From Actinokineospora globicatena (GTDB lineage Bacteria; Actinomycetota; Actinomycetes; Mycobacteriales; Pseudonocardiaceae), in assembly GCF_024171945.1 (NCBI RefSeq), contig NZ_JAMTCR010000002.1:186001-250000 (forward strand): a stretch of DNA of 64,000 nt, in the 5' to 3' direction. Below, piece after piece: positions 45,775 to 56,374 of this stretch. Under the pieces are notes generated by a model, which worked only from the letters and a program-made list of their open reading frames with translations, ran no database searches and had not been told where the DNA came from. Both the position numbers and the translations under genes were made by a program. Within the stretch, counting starts at the first letter, position 1. Each line of letters begins with the position of its first letter.

Positions 45775-46520
45775 ACGGCATGCGCAAGATCCTCACAACC
45801 CTCGCACTCACCGCTATCGGTGTCCTGAGCCTGTCCAGCCATGCGGGCGCCGACCCGGTCGAAGGCACGGTCACGGCCGCCGACAGCGCCAAGGCCCAAG
45901 CGGCCGCCAGCGCTCCGGACGTCACGGCGACCGTGGGCAAGTTCCTCGGCACCACGGGCTTCGCGGCTCCCCAGGTCGGGGGCTCGTCGGTCGCGGTCTA
46001 CGAACTCAGCCCCGACTTCGTGTCCGGCCGCTCCCCCAAGGTCGGCCGCCTCGCCTACGTCGCCGTCCCCGCGACCGCGGGTGGCGCTACCGCCTCGGTG
46101 TGGACCGTGCGCTCGCCCTCCGGCGCGTGGACGGTCGCCAACATCGCGGCGGGCGACCTGGAGTTCCGCAACGCGGGCAAGATCCCCGCGGGCGCGCTCC
46201 TGCTCCGCGAACCGCAGACCAACACCTGGTACGCGGTCACGGGCAACGCCATCCGCTCCCTCACCACCGGGAAGTCCCAAACGCTGGCCCAGTACCAGCG
46301 CGACGTCGCCACCCGCTACGCCGACAAACTCCCCGGCTCCGCCTACGACCGCTCCGGCATGGCGGGCGGCTTCGCCTCCCCGAGCACGGGCACGGTCAGC
46401 CCCACCGGTACCGGAACACCCGGTAGCGCGACCGCGCCCTGGGCAGTACTCGGGATCCTGGTGCTCGGCGTCGCCGCGGTGGTCTTGACCACCACCGCCC
46501 CTGCACTGCGACGACGCTGA
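45771..46520 (+). CDS. membrane-anchored secreted partner protein
   Basis: 249 residues. Signal peptide about 4-27 (MRKILTTLALTAIGVLSLSSHAGA), an extracytoplasmic beta-rich domain (AYVAVPATAGGATASVWTVRSPSGAWTVANIAAGD, then LLREPQTNTWYAVTGNAIRSL), a Ser/Thr/Pro/Gly linker, and a C-terminal membrane helix ending in LRRR. GTG 45771 overlaps the protease stop; ATG 45780 is the alternative. The topology and strict coupling suggest an inhibitor, foldase or anchor for the protease (inference). I recognise no named family. Confidence 0.72.
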   Translation: MNGMRKILTTLALTAIGVLSLSSHAGADPVEGTVTAADSAKAQAAASAPDVTATVGKFLGTTGFAAPQVGGSSVAVYELSPDFVSGRSPKVGRLAYVAVPATAGGATASVWTVRSPSGAWTVANIAAGDLEFRNAGKIPAGALLLREPQTNTWYAVTGNAIRSLTTGKSQTLAQYQRDVATRYADKLPGSAYDRSGMAGGFASPSTGTVSPTGTGTPGSATAPWAVLGILVLGVAAVVLTTTAPALRRR

Positions 46521-46525
46521 CACCC

Positions 46526-46576
46526 GCGGGTGGCGGCGGCCCTGGCTTGAGGAGGTCTCGGGCCGCCGCCACCCGC
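46526..46576. terminator. 17-bp perfect hairpin after the protease operon
   Basis: GCGGGTGGCGGCGGCCC pairs with GGGCCGCCGCCACCCGC across a 17-nt loop, 6 bp after the partner-gene stop. No U-tract follows, so it is either a factor-dependent or bidirectional terminator or an mRNA-stabilising hairpin. Two direct repeats of CCAGTCCAC[CT]CCGGAC follow at about 46579-46615. Confidence 0.65.
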
Positions 46577-46777
46577 ACCAGTCCACCCCGGACCCACGCC
46601 AGTCCACTCCGGACACAGCGCGGGTCCGTTCACGACAGGGACGCAAATCTGCCGGTACTGGCGCCAGAACCCCCGCTGGCCAAGATCAAACGGCGCTGAG
46701 CAGCCCCCGATATACAGCTTACCGAGAGGGGCTGACAGGTTGGCCGTGGTGACGCGGCGCCTGTGGACAACTCCGGG

Positions 46778-46981
46778 TTAGCGGTCCTCGGCTTCGGCGG
46801 CGGCGAGGGCTGTTTCGACGCGTTCGCGGGCGCCTGCCAGGTGGCGGTCGCAGGTTTTGGCGAGGGATTCGCCGCGTTCCCAGAGGGTGAGGGATTCCTC
46901 CAGGGGGAGGCCACCGGCTTCCAGTTTGGCGACTACCGCGGCTAGTTCGTCTCGGGCTTGTTCGTAGCCGGGTTCGGTCAC
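46778..46981 (-). CDS. xseB: exodeoxyribonuclease VII small subunit
   Basis: 67 residues: [54 protein letters not shown] is the XseB helical hairpin, with the L-E-x-G-x-L/P-L-E-E-S-L core. GTG overlaps the preceding gene's stop (GTGA 46981-46978). XseB binds XseA to form the single-strand-specific exonuclease VII. Here xseA and xseB are separated by a 393-bp gene, though still in one coupled operon. Confidence 0.95.
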   Translation of the reverse strand: MTEPGYEQARDELAAVVAKLEAGGLPLEESLTLWERGESLAKTCDRHLAGARERVETALAAAEAEDR

Positions 46982-47370
46982 CGTGTTGGGCTTTCCTGTC
47001 GGGTGTGGGCTCGGGCGATGGCGGCGGCGATGGCTTGGTCGTAGCCGATGAAGGCCTCGGCGAAGTCCTCGCCGTCGCGGTCGGCGACGGCTTCCTCGAT
47101 GCGGCAGCGGGCCTCGTCGATGCGGCCGCGGTTGCCGTCGGTGGCGTAGGTCGCGGCGGCGGCGGCGAGTTCGCGCAGGCGGGTGGGGAGCTGGTGGCGG
47201 CCGGGGGCGTCGCAGCCCGCGAGCAGGGCGGCCCAGCACTCGGCGGCCGCGGAGTCGGCGCGGCGCGCGGTGGCCTGGACCACCTGGGCGGCTGGGCCGT
47301 GGGTGGCGCAGGCGGTCCTGGCCGTGGACAGGGTGAGCGGGAGGAACGTGGGTTCGCGGCAGGTCCGCAT
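46978..47370 (-). CDS. hypothetical protein between xseA and xseB
   Basis: 130 residues, mostly helical, opening [25 protein letters not shown], with an acidic helix pair near 90-120 ([34 protein letters not shown]). ATG 47370 lies 8 bp after the xseA stop with GGGAG upstream; its stop overlaps the xseB start by 4 bp. Real expression is supported by this exact fit. No family recognised; five cysteines, no signal or membrane segment. A role with exonuclease VII is inference from position. Confidence 0.75.
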   Translation of the reverse strand: MRTCREPTFLPLTLSTARTACATHGPAAQVVQATARRADSAAAECWAALLAGCDAPGRHQLPTRLRELAAAAATYATDGNRGRIDEARCRIEEAVADRDGEDFAEAFIGYDQAIAAAIARAHTRQESPTR

Positions 47371-47378
47371 GGTCTCGA

Positions 47379-48617
47379 TCAGCTCCCTTCGCCCTCCGGG
47401 CCGCCGGTGACGACCGCGTGCAGTGCGCCGTCGGCGAGCCGGATCCGGACCTCGGTGCCCTCGCCCGCGTCCTCGGTGGAGCGGAGGACGCGGGGAGTCC
47501 CGTCGGCGTCGGTGTGCTGTACGACCGCGTACCCCCGGGCAAGGGTGGCGGCTGGCCCCAAGGTCGTCAAGCGGGCTTTCGTCGCGTTCAGCGCCGCGCG
47601 CTCCTCGGCCAGCCGCGCCAGCAGTGCCCGGCGACCCCGCTCGACCAGCGAATCGACCTGCTCCGCGCGCCGCAGCAGCGGCGTGATCGGGTCGGCGAGC
47701 ACCGGCCTGCTGCGCAGCTGGGTGAGCAGCCGGACCTCGCGATCCACCCATCCGTGCAACGCCCGGCGGGCGCGGTCGCGCAGCTGGCGGACCCTGGCGA
47801 CCTCCTCGGCCACGTCCGGGACCACCCGTTTGCCCGCGTCGGTCGGCGTGGAGCAGCGCAGGTCGGCGACGTGGTCGAGCAGCGGGGTGTCCGGCTCGTG
47901 CCCGATCGCGCTGAGCACCGGGGTGCGGCAGTCGGCGACCGCGCGGCACAGCGCCTCGTCGGAGAACGGCAGCAGGTCCTCGACGCTGCCGCCGCCGCGG
48001 GCGATCACGATGACCTCGACCTCGGGGTCGCGGTCGAGCACCCGCAGCGCGTCCAGGATCTGCGGCACCGCCAGCGAGCCCTGCACGGCGACGTTCTCCA
48101 CCCGGAACCGGACCGCGGGCCACCGGGCGGTCGCGTTGGCCAGCACGTCGCGCTCCGCGGCCGACGCCCGACCGGTGATCAGGCCGACCTTGGCGGGCAG
48201 GAACGGCGGGCGGCGCTTGCGGCGCGGGTCGAACATGCCCTCGGCGGCCAGCAGCCTGCGCAGCCGCTCGACCCGGGCCAGCAGCTCACCGATGCCGACC
48301 GAGCGGATCTCGTCGGCGCGCAGGCTCAGCGTGCCGCGGTTGAGGTAGAAGGTCGGCTTGGCGTGCACGACGACCCGCGCGCCGTCGGACAGCGGCGGTT
48401 CGTGCGCGCGCAGCAGCTGCGTCGAGCAGGTCACCGTCATCGACACGTCCGCGGCGGGGTCGCGCAGGGTGAGGAACGCGGTACCGGTGCCCGGCCGGGC
48501 CGAGATCTGGGTGACCTGGCCCTCCACCCACACGGTGCCCAGCTTGTGCACCCAGTCGGCGATCTTGCGGGCGACCGTGCGGACCGGCCACGGCTCCTCG
48601 GCGGTGGGCGCGCTCAC
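47379..48617 (-). CDS. xseA: exodeoxyribonuclease VII large subunit
   Basis: 412 residues. N-terminal OB fold ([36 protein letters not shown]), then the catalytic core with [75 protein letters not shown], and a C-terminal coiled coil: the full XseA layout. GTG overlaps the upstream gene's stop by 4 bp (48617-48614). It degrades single-stranded DNA to oligonucleotides with XseB. Confidence 0.96.
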   Translation of the reverse strand: MSAPTAEEPWPVRTVARKIADWVHKLGTVWVEGQVTQISARPGTGTAFLTLRDPAADVSMTVTCSTQLLRAHEPPLSDGARVVVHAKPTFYLNRGTLSLRADEIRSVGIGELLARVERLRRLLAAEGMFDPRRKRRPPFLPAKVGLITGRASAAERDVLANATARWPAVRFRVENVAVQGSLAVPQILDALRVLDRDPEVEVIVIARGGGSVEDLLPFSDEALCRAVADCRTPVLSAIGHEPDTPLLDHVADLRCSTPTDAGKRVVPDVAEEVARVRQLRDRARRALHGWVDREVRLLTQLRSRPVLADPITPLLRRAEQVDSLVERGRRALLARLAEERAALNATKARLTTLGPAATLARGYAVVQHTDADGTPRVLRSTEDAGEGTEVRIRLADGALHAVVTGGPEGEGS

Positions 48618-49195
48618 GTGGCGGGGGTGTCCCGCAGCGCGGCCAACCTGCGGGTGAGCATGCCCACGTACGACGGGCGGTTGCCGGTGGCCCGCTCGTG
48701 CGCCAGCAGCTCCTCCAGCGCGGCGACGTCGAACCCGCGCAGCCTGGCCCGCAGCTGGGCCAGCGACAGCTCCCCGTAGTTGGGCACCGACGCGGGACCG
48801 GCCACCGGCGCGACCGGCTCGTCCTCGACCAGCACCGGCTCAACAGCGTCGACGACCTCGGCGTCGGCCACGACCGGCACAGGAGCGGCCTTGACCGGCC
48901 CGGGGGCGTCGTCGTCGGCCAGGTCGAAGGTGGCGGGCTGGTCGTCGTCGGCCAGGTCCTCGTCGAAGGTCGCCCACTCCGGCTCGTCCTCCACCGGGCG
49001 CAGCGCGGCCAGCGCCTCGTCGCCCTTGACGGCCAGCTCGGTGACGTGCTGCTGCACCCGCATGGACACCTGCAGCGCCTGGCTGGCCACCGTGACCGGC
49101 AGCCCGGCGATCCGGGTGGGCAGGTCGCGGGCGTGCTCAAGCGCGGTGGCGGCGAGCCCCGCCGCGACCCGCAGCGGCAGCGGGAGTGACTTCAT
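48614..49195 (-). CDS. Rv1109c-like (lipid droplet-associated-type) protein
   Basis: 193 residues. The N-terminal about 70 residues are an amphipathic/hydrophobic helical region ([59 protein letters not shown]), the middle is an acidic disordered linker, and the C-terminus [46 protein letters not shown] is a helical motif conserved in actinobacteria. Gene order ispH-this-xseA-xseB is the same as M. tuberculosis Rv1110-Rv1107c. ATG 49195 starts the conserved N-terminus. Confidence 0.85.
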   Translation of the reverse strand: MKSLPLPLRVAAGLAATALEHARDLPTRIAGLPVTVASQALQVSMRVQQHVTELAVKGDEALAALRPVEDEPEWATFDEDLADDDQPATFDLADDDAPGPVKAAPVPVVADAEVVDAVEPVLVEDEPVAPVAGPASVPNYGELSLAQLRARLRGFDVAALEELLAHERATGNRPSYVGMLTRRLAALRDTPAT

Positions 49196-49319
49196 GGTTC
49201 CTAGCCTGCCCGAGTCCGCCGGATCTGCACAGCGACCCGGCCGGGGGCGCACGGCGTGTGACAGCTCCGACACCCGGCCGAACAGGAGCGCGCCGGTCAG
49301 CGCCCGTACCCTGGACGGT

Positions 49320-50282
49320 ATGAGCGCCACCACGAAACGCGTCCTGCTCGCCAAGCCGCGCGGCTACTGCGCGGGCGTCGACCGCGCGGTCATCACCGTG
49401 GAGCAGGCGCTGGAGACCTACGGGCCACCGGTGTACGTGCGCAAGGAGATCGTCCACAACAAGCACGTCGTGGAGACCCTGCGCGACCGCGGCGCCATCT
49501 TCGTCGACGAGGCCGACGAGGTGCCCGAGGGCGCGCTCGTCGTGTTCTCCGCGCACGGCGTGTCACCCGCGGTGCACGAGCAGGCGGCCGAGCGCAACCT
49601 GCGCACCATCGACGCGACCTGCCCGCTGGTCACCAAGGTCCACTTCGAGGCCAAGCGGTTCGCCAAGGACGACTACGACATCCTGCTCATCGGCCACGAG
49701 GGCCACGAGGAGGTCGAGGGCACCGCGGGCGAGGCGCCCGACCACGTGCAGCTGGTGGACACCGCCGAGGACGTGGACAAGGTCGTGGTGCGCGACCCGT
49801 CGAAGGTCATCTGGCTCTCGCAGACCACGCTGTCGGTCGACGAGACCCTGGAGCGGGTCGACCAGCTGCGGGAGCGCTTCCCCGACCTGCAGAACCCGCC
49901 GAGCGACGACATCTGCTACGCCACCTCGAACCGGCAGACCGCCGTCAAGGCCATGGCGCCGCAGTGCGAGCTGGTGATCGTGGTCGGCTCGCAGAACTCG
50001 TCGAACTCCAAGCGGCTCGTCGAGGTCGCGCTGCAGGCGGGCGCGAACGCCTCGTACCTGGTCGACTTCGCCAAGGAGGTCGACGAGTCGTGGTTGGACG
50101 GTGTCACCACGGTCGGCGTCACCAGCGGCGCCTCGGTGCCCGACATCCTGGTGATGGACCTGGTCGCGTGGCTGGCCGAGCGCGGCTACGGCGAGGTCGA
50201 GGAGATCACCACGGCTGAGGAGAAGGTCACCTTCTCGCTGCCCGCCGAGCTGCGCAAGGCCCGCAAGGCCGCCGCCAACTAG
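49320..50282 (+). CDS. ispH: 4-hydroxy-3-methylbut-2-enyl diphosphate reductase
   Basis: 320 residues. The three Fe-S cluster cysteines are C17 (GYCAGVDRA), C101 (DATCPLVTK) and C199 ([11 protein letters not shown]). E[13 protein letters not shown] and the SSNSKRL substrate-binding stretch are present. It makes IPP and DMAPP in the last step of the MEP pathway and thus feeds the prenyl synthase encoded elsewhere in this window. ATG 49320 is chosen; divergent from the Rv1109c-like gene. Confidence 0.97.
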   Translation: MSATTKRVLLAKPRGYCAGVDRAVITVEQALETYGPPVYVRKEIVHNKHVVETLRDRGAIFVDEADEVPEGALVVFSAHGVSPAVHEQAAERNLRTIDATCPLVTKVHFEAKRFAKDDYDILLIGHEGHEEVEGTAGEAPDHVQLVDTAEDVDKVVVRDPSKVIWLSQTTLSVDETLERVDQLRERFPDLQNPPSDDICYATSNRQTAVKAMAPQCELVIVVGSQNSSNSKRLVEVALQAGANASYLVDFAKEVDESWLDGVTTVGVTSGASVPDILVMDLVAWLAERGYGEVEEITTAEEKVTFSLPAELRKARKAAAN

Positions 50283-50290
50283 CGGTCCGA

Positions 50291-50830
50291 CTAGCCCGTG
50301 GCGGCCGCGGCGAGCAGCCGGAAGTCCGCGTCGGTGGCGTTGCCGGTGATCAGCAACCGCACGCCGGAGACGTCGGCGACCCAGGCGAGCTCGTCGCGGC
50401 GGCCGGGGAACACCGTCCACTGTGTCCCGTCGACGGTCACCGCCTCCTTGGCCAGCCCGAGGGTGCCGACCTCGGCGGACACCAGGTCGGTCAGCTCCGC
50501 GTCGGACTGGCTGAGCTGGATGAAGTGCTCCGGGGTCAGCCAGCCCGCGCGCACCACTCGGCCGTTCGGGTCGACCCGGCCGCTGCTGTAGGAGTTGCCC
50601 TGCCAGGCCGCGGGCACCGACGGCACCCGCACCCGGAACGGCGCCTGCGCGCGGGAGAGCCCCGCGGTGACGTCGACCCGCGGCGCCGACGCCGGGTCGG
50701 CCTGCGGTGCGCCGGGGCTGAACGTGCACGCCCTGGTCAGCAGCAGCGGGGTGCCGACGATGAGCAGCAGCGCCAGCAGCGACAGCAGGATGTCGCGCGG
50801 GCCGTGGGTCAGCCGGTTGCCGGGAGCCAT
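50291..50830 (-). CDS. DUF4245 membrane-anchored protein
   Basis: 179 residues. One N-terminal membrane helix (about 14-33), then an extracytoplasmic domain: FRVRVPSVPAAWQGNSYSSGRVDPNGRVVRAGWLTPEHFIQLSQSDA and GTQWTVFPGRRDELAWVADVSGVRLLITGNA, the DUF4245 pattern. Position next to glpX matches Rv1100. Function unknown. Convergent with ispH (8-bp gap) and divergent from glpX. Confidence 0.9.
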   Translation of the reverse strand: MAPGNRLTHGPRDILLSLLALLLIVGTPLLLTRACTFSPGAPQADPASAPRVDVTAGLSRAQAPFRVRVPSVPAAWQGNSYSSGRVDPNGRVVRAGWLTPEHFIQLSQSDAELTDLVSAEVGTLGLAKEAVTVDGTQWTVFPGRRDELAWVADVSGVRLLITGNATDADFRLLAAAATG

Positions 50831-50984
50831 TGCCCAATAGTCGCAACCCGGGTACCCCGTCCTCGCACCAGCACCGCGTGACGAGCAGCACGGCCGTCGA
50901 CGTAGGCAGGTACACACCGTGGTCTGGGAGGATGCGGATTGGTCTGCACAGCTGCAGGCTGCCCGCGCCGATCCGGGAGGCAGT

Positions 50985-52046
50985 ATGAGCACTCCGACCA
51001 CCACTTCGACCGCCGCGCGACGCCGGGAGGCACCCGACCGCAACCTGGCGATGGAGTTGGTCAGGGTCACCGAGGCCGCCGCGATGGCGGCGGGCCGCTG
51101 GGTGGGCCGCGGCGACAAGAACGGCGGTGACCAGGCGGCCGTCGACGCGATGCGGATGCTGATCGGCACGGTCACCATGCGCGGTGTCGTGGTCATCGGC
51201 GAGGGCGAGAAGGACGAGGCGCCCATGCTGTTCAACGGCGAGGAGGTCGGCAACGGCGAAGGCCCCGACTGCGACGTCGCGGTCGACCCGATCGACGGCA
51301 CCACGCTGATGTCCAAGGGCATGCCGAACGCGATCGCGGTGCTGGCCGTCGCCGAGCGCGGCGCCATGTTCGACCCGTCGGCGGTGTTCTACATGGAGAA
51401 GCTCGCGGTCGGCCCCGAGGCGGCCGACGTGGTCGACATCACCGCGCCGGTCGCGGAGAACATCCGCCGGGTCGCCAAGGCCAAGCACACCGACGTCTCC
51501 GACGTCACCGTGTGCATCCTGGACCGGCCGCGGCACGAGCACCTGGTCAAGGAGGTCCGCGAGGCGGGCGCCCGGATCCACTTCATCTCCGACGGCGACG
51601 TGGCAGGCGCGATCTCCGCCGCCCGGCCCAACACCGGCGTCGACCTGCTGCTGGGCATCGGCGGCACCCCGGAGGGCATCATCGCCGCCGCCGCGCTCAA
51701 GTGCATGGGCGGCGCCATCCAGGGCAAGCTGTGGCCCAAGGACGACGCCGAGCGCGGCCGGGCCATCGACGCGGGCCACGACCTGGACCGGGTGCTGCTG
51801 ACCGACGACCTGGTGCGCGGCGACAACGTGTTCTTCTGCGCCACCGGCATCACCGACGGTGACCTGCTGCGCGGCGTGCACTACCGCTCGGGCGGCTGCA
51901 CCACCCAGTCGATCGTGATGCGCTCCAAGTCCGGCACCGTGCGGATGATCGACGGCTTCCACCGGCTGACCAAGCTGCGCGAGTACTCGTCGGTCGACTT
52001 CGACATCGACACCGCGGACGGCGACGCGATCCCGCCGCTGCCGTAG
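50985..52046 (+). CDS. glpX: class II fructose-1,6-bisphosphatase
   Basis: 353 residues. GlpX signatures: [45 protein letters not shown] and [13 protein letters not shown] (metal-binding D-P-I-D-G-T), then [20 protein letters not shown]. In actinobacteria GlpX is the main gluconeogenic FBPase. GGGAGG precedes ATG by 4-5 nt. With fumC 2 kb away it matches the fum-glpX pair Rv1098c-Rv1099c. Confidence 0.97.
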   Translation: MSTPTTTSTAARRREAPDRNLAMELVRVTEAAAMAAGRWVGRGDKNGGDQAAVDAMRMLIGTVTMRGVVVIGEGEKDEAPMLFNGEEVGNGEGPDCDVAVDPIDGTTLMSKGMPNAIAVLAVAERGAMFDPSAVFYMEKLAVGPEAADVVDITAPVAENIRRVAKAKHTDVSDVTVCILDRPRHEHLVKEVREAGARIHFISDGDVAGAISAARPNTGVDLLLGIGGTPEGIIAAAALKCMGGAIQGKLWPKDDAERGRAIDAGHDLDRVLLTDDLVRGDNVFFCATGITDGDLLRGVHYRSGGCTTQSIVMRSKSGTVRMIDGFHRLTKLREYSSVDFDIDTADGDAIPPLP

Positions 52047-52234
52047 GCGGCGAGTCGTAGTCGGCGGTCGACTAGCCGAGTCGGGGGGAGTGCGGGACGG
52101 TCGCAGGGGCGGCGGAAACCTGCCGCTCGGGTAACGGATCGGTCGCGGCGGACAACCCCACGCGCTCCCCGGTCGTCACCTCTGTCGACGGGGCGTCTAC
52201 CCAGATGCCCGCTGGGGTAGTCGAGGAGCGAGCC

Positions 52235-52888
52235 ATGAAGGTCAACCGGCTGATCGCGGGTGCCGCGGTCGCCGCGGGCGCACTGCTGGCCACGGCGTGC
52301 GGCACGGGTGACGCCGCGCCCGCCGCCCAGCAGGTCCAGGCCGCGACGACGACCAGCACGACCAGCCCCACGACGACCACCACGACCACGGTGGCGCCGA
52401 CCACGACCACCACCACGGTCGCGCCGACCACGACGGTGGCGCCGACGACCACCACGAAGAAGCCGGTCCCCACGACCACGACCACCAAGAAGCCGAAGCC
52501 GTCGACGACGGCCAAGCCCGCCCCCGCCCCGGTGGAGGGCGTGCCGTGCGCGGCGACGGTGTCGGCGTGCATCGACCTGTCGGCGAACAAGTCGTGGCTG
52601 CTCAAGGACGGCAAGGTCGTGCTCGGCCCGGTGCCGATCACCCACGGGCGCCCCGGCTTCCGGACCCCCGTCGGCACCTTCAAGGTGGGCTGGAAGGACA
52701 TCGACCACAAGAGCAGCGAGTTCAACAACGCCCCGATGCCGTACTCGGTGTTCTTCAACGGCGGCATCGCGTTCCACCAGGGCAGCCTGAAGGTGCAGAG
52801 CCACGGCTGCATCCACCTGTCGGCGTCGGCGGCGAAGGCCTTCTTCAACGGCCTCGCGGTCGGGAACACGGTGCAGGTAGTCGCGTAG
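52235..52888 (+). CDS. L,D-transpeptidase lipoprotein with Thr-rich linker
   Basis: 217 residues. Signal MKVNRLIAGAAVAAGALLATAC, probably lipidated at C22. Residues about 38-100 are a low-complexity TTT/PTTTT/KKP linker. The YkuD domain follows: ACIDLSANKSWLLKDGKVVLGPVPITHGRPGFRTPVGTF and the active site QSHGCIHLS with nucleophile C192. It crosslinks peptidoglycan 3-3 or acts as a carboxypeptidase. Short single-domain form without Ig domains. Shares a terminator with the convergent reductase gene. Confidence 0.92.
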   Translation: MKVNRLIAGAAVAAGALLATACGTGDAAPAAQQVQAATTTSTTSPTTTTTTTVAPTTTTTTVAPTTTVAPTTTTKKPVPTTTTTKKPKPSTTAKPAPAPVEGVPCAATVSACIDLSANKSWLLKDGKVVLGPVPITHGRPGFRTPVGTFKVGWKDIDHKSSEFNNAPMPYSVFFNGGIAFHQGSLKVQSHGCIHLSASAAKAFFNGLAVGNTVQVVA

Positions 52889-52899
52889 ATCTTTGCGAG

Positions 52900-52931
52900 A
52901 AGGGCGGCGGAGAGAGATCTCCGCCGCCCTT
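52900..52931. terminator. bidirectional hairpin terminator
   Basis: 14-bp perfect stem AAGGGCGGCGGAGA / TCTCCGCCGCCCTT with a GAGA loop, placed between two convergent stops (52888 and 52952). The A/T ends on both sides give short U-tracts in either direction. Confidence 0.85.
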
Positions 52932-52951
52932 TCCGCTGTTCGGGGCCAGTG

Positions 52952-53926
52952 CTATTCGGCGTTGCTGGAATGCCCGGGGAACAGGTGCGCGTCGGGGTCG
53001 AGCGCGACGGCGATGTTGTTCACGGCGGTCGCGGCCTCTCCGAAACCGGTCGCGATCAGCTTTACCTTGCCGGGGTAGGCGGCGACGTCACCTGCGGCGT
53101 AGATCTTGTCGCGGGCGGTACGCATAGTGGTGTCGACCATGATCGAGCGGTGGTCGACCTCTAGGCCCCATGAGTCGATCGGCCCGAGGTCCGCGGTGAA
53201 GCCAAGAGCGGCAACGACGGCTTGCGCCGGTAGCACTACCGACTCCCCGCCGACCGATAGCTCAACCTCGTGCAGGCCATCGTCATCGCCGCGGAGGTCG
53301 GTGACCTGGGCGTCGGTGATGATGCGGACGCCGAGGGCCTCGACCTGCCGGACGGTGGCGGGCATGGCGCGGAACTTGGCCCGCCGGTGCACCAGGGTCA
53401 CGGAGGTGGCGATGGGGTGCAGGGCCAGCGCCCAGTCGAACGCGGAGTCGCCGCCGCCGACGATCACCACGTCCTGGCCGCGGTGCACCTCCAGGCTGGG
53501 CACGAAGTGCACCATGCCCCGGCCGAGCCAGCCGTTGCCCGCGGGCAGCGGGCGCGGGGTGAACTCGCCGATGCCCGCGGTGATCAGCACGGCGCCCGCG
53601 TCGACGACGGCGCCGCCGTCGAGCTCGACGTGGAACCGGTCGTCCACTTCGGACAGGGTGAGCGCGCGGCGGCCGAGCAGGTAGGTGGGCTTCCACTGGT
53701 CGGCTTGCTCGACCAGCGCGGTCACCAGGTCCCGGCCGCGCACCGACGGGAACCCGGCGACGTCGAAGATCTGCTTCTCCGGGTACATCGCGGTGATCTG
53801 CCCGCCAGCCTCGGGCAGCGAGTCGACGACGGCGGTGCGCAGGTCCCGGAAACCGGCGTAGTAGGCGGCGAACAGACCGGTGGGTCCGGCGCCGATGATG
53901 AGGAGGTCGACTTCGGTGGTGGTCAT
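52952..53926 (-). CDS. ferredoxin--NADP reductase, thioredoxin-reductase-like (FNR2 type)
   Basis: 324 residues. FAD motif [41 protein letters not shown] (typical of TrxR-like ferredoxin/flavodoxin-NADP+ reductases, which lack the CxxC), NADPH motif [15 protein letters not shown] with HRRAKFRA, and [30 protein letters not shown]. No redox-active CxxC is present, which argues against thioredoxin reductase. ATG 53926; the frame to 53968 was rejected. Confidence 0.9.
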   Translation of the reverse strand: MTTTEVDLLIIGAGPTGLFAAYYAGFRDLRTAVVDSLPEAGGQITAMYPEKQIFDVAGFPSVRGRDLVTALVEQADQWKPTYLLGRRALTLSEVDDRFHVELDGGAVVDAGAVLITAGIGEFTPRPLPAGNGWLGRGMVHFVPSLEVHRGQDVVIVGGGDSAFDWALALHPIATSVTLVHRRAKFRAMPATVRQVEALGVRIITDAQVTDLRGDDDGLHEVELSVGGESVVLPAQAVVAALGFTADLGPIDSWGLEVDHRSIMVDTTMRTARDKIYAAGDVAAYPGKVKLIATGFGEAATAVNNIAVALDPDAHLFPGHSSNAE

Positions 53927-54039
53927 CGTCGTACCTGCCCTTCCACGGGGTGTGGGCGTCGGCCCCACCCTATTGCCGCAGGCCCGGTTGTGGGGAAGCT
54001 GACCGTGCCCCCGGCGGCGGACCGGACGAGACTTGCCGC

Positions 54040-55431
<1,392 letters not shown>

Positions 55432-56293
55432 GCAGGCCGATCACGCACCCGGCGCCGACCACAGCGACACCGGCGACCCCGGTCAGCGTCAACCCCTGGG
55501 AGCCGACCGCGACGGACACGACCAGTCCCGCCGCGGGCATCACGCCGATGAGCACCCCAGCGCGGTCGGCTCCTAGGACCCCAACGGCCTGGTACCAGAT
55601 CACGAACGCAACGACGGTCAGCACCGCGACGACAGATAGCGCTGTCCACTCGCGAGCGGTTGGAGCGCGCCACGGCTCTAGGACTACCGCCAGGCAGGCA
55701 CCGGCAACTGTCGCGATGACGTGACACCACAACGCGACGGACAGTCCGCCGATTCTCCTGACCACACCTACCGCGAAGAGGGTGAACCCGGCTTCGCACA
55801 GCATGGTCAGCACCGCTAGCAGCAGACCTGGGCCCTCCCAGCTTCCGCCGCCGGACAGGACGACCACACCTGCGACGACTACAGACGCGCCTAGGAGAGT
55901 TCGTACGGCTGGCCTGCGCTTGGCCATAAGGGGGGCGATCGCGGCTAAGACGAGCGGGCTGCCGCCGAGGACAGCGGCGACCAGGCCCGGATCGGCGTGG
56001 CGCTGGGCGGTGATCATGAAGGCGTTGAAGCCGAGCATCCCGACGGCGACGATCGCGAGGAGCGCGGGGGCGTCGCGGAGCTTGGGAGCGGTGATCGGGA
56101 TCCGCCGGGCGGTCGCCCACGCCACGAGCAGGACGGCGCCGACGCCGTAGCGCATGGACTGGCCGGTGAGCAGCGGGTAGTCGACGAGCATGCCGGACAG
56201 CGGGACGGAGCCGCCGATCATGGCCGAGGTGAGCAGGCCTGCGCCGATGGCGAGGCGGTGGCGGGAGGTGGGCACCCGCCCAGCGTGACCGGG

Positions 56294-56343
56294 AAGTGGA
56301 CCTGACAACAGCTCCACTTCAGTGGGTGCACACTGGTCCACTT
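56294..56343. promoter_or_regulatory. MocR-type operator between permease and regulator
   Basis: AAGTGGAC (56294-56301), CTCCACTT (56312-56319) and GTCCACTT (56336-56343): two direct copies of TCCACTT 24 bp apart plus one inverted copy. Direct-plus-inverted layouts of this sort are known for MocR/PdxR/GabR regulators. The 99-bp divergent gap would let one site control both genes. Confidence 0.75.
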
Positions 56344-56374
56344 GGTCGAACCAGGGGGCCCGTAGGCTGGGGAC

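Noticed and set aside
46757-46770. TGTGGACAA-like DnaA box near xseB, considered as a fifth repeat copy
   Set aside because: None of the other repeat parts (TAGACTG core, hairpin, G-tracts) is present.
49563-51962. 799-residue minus-strand frame across ispH, DUF4245 and glpX
   Set aside because: Composition is that of a shadow frame; it crosses three well-supported genes and shows no motif.
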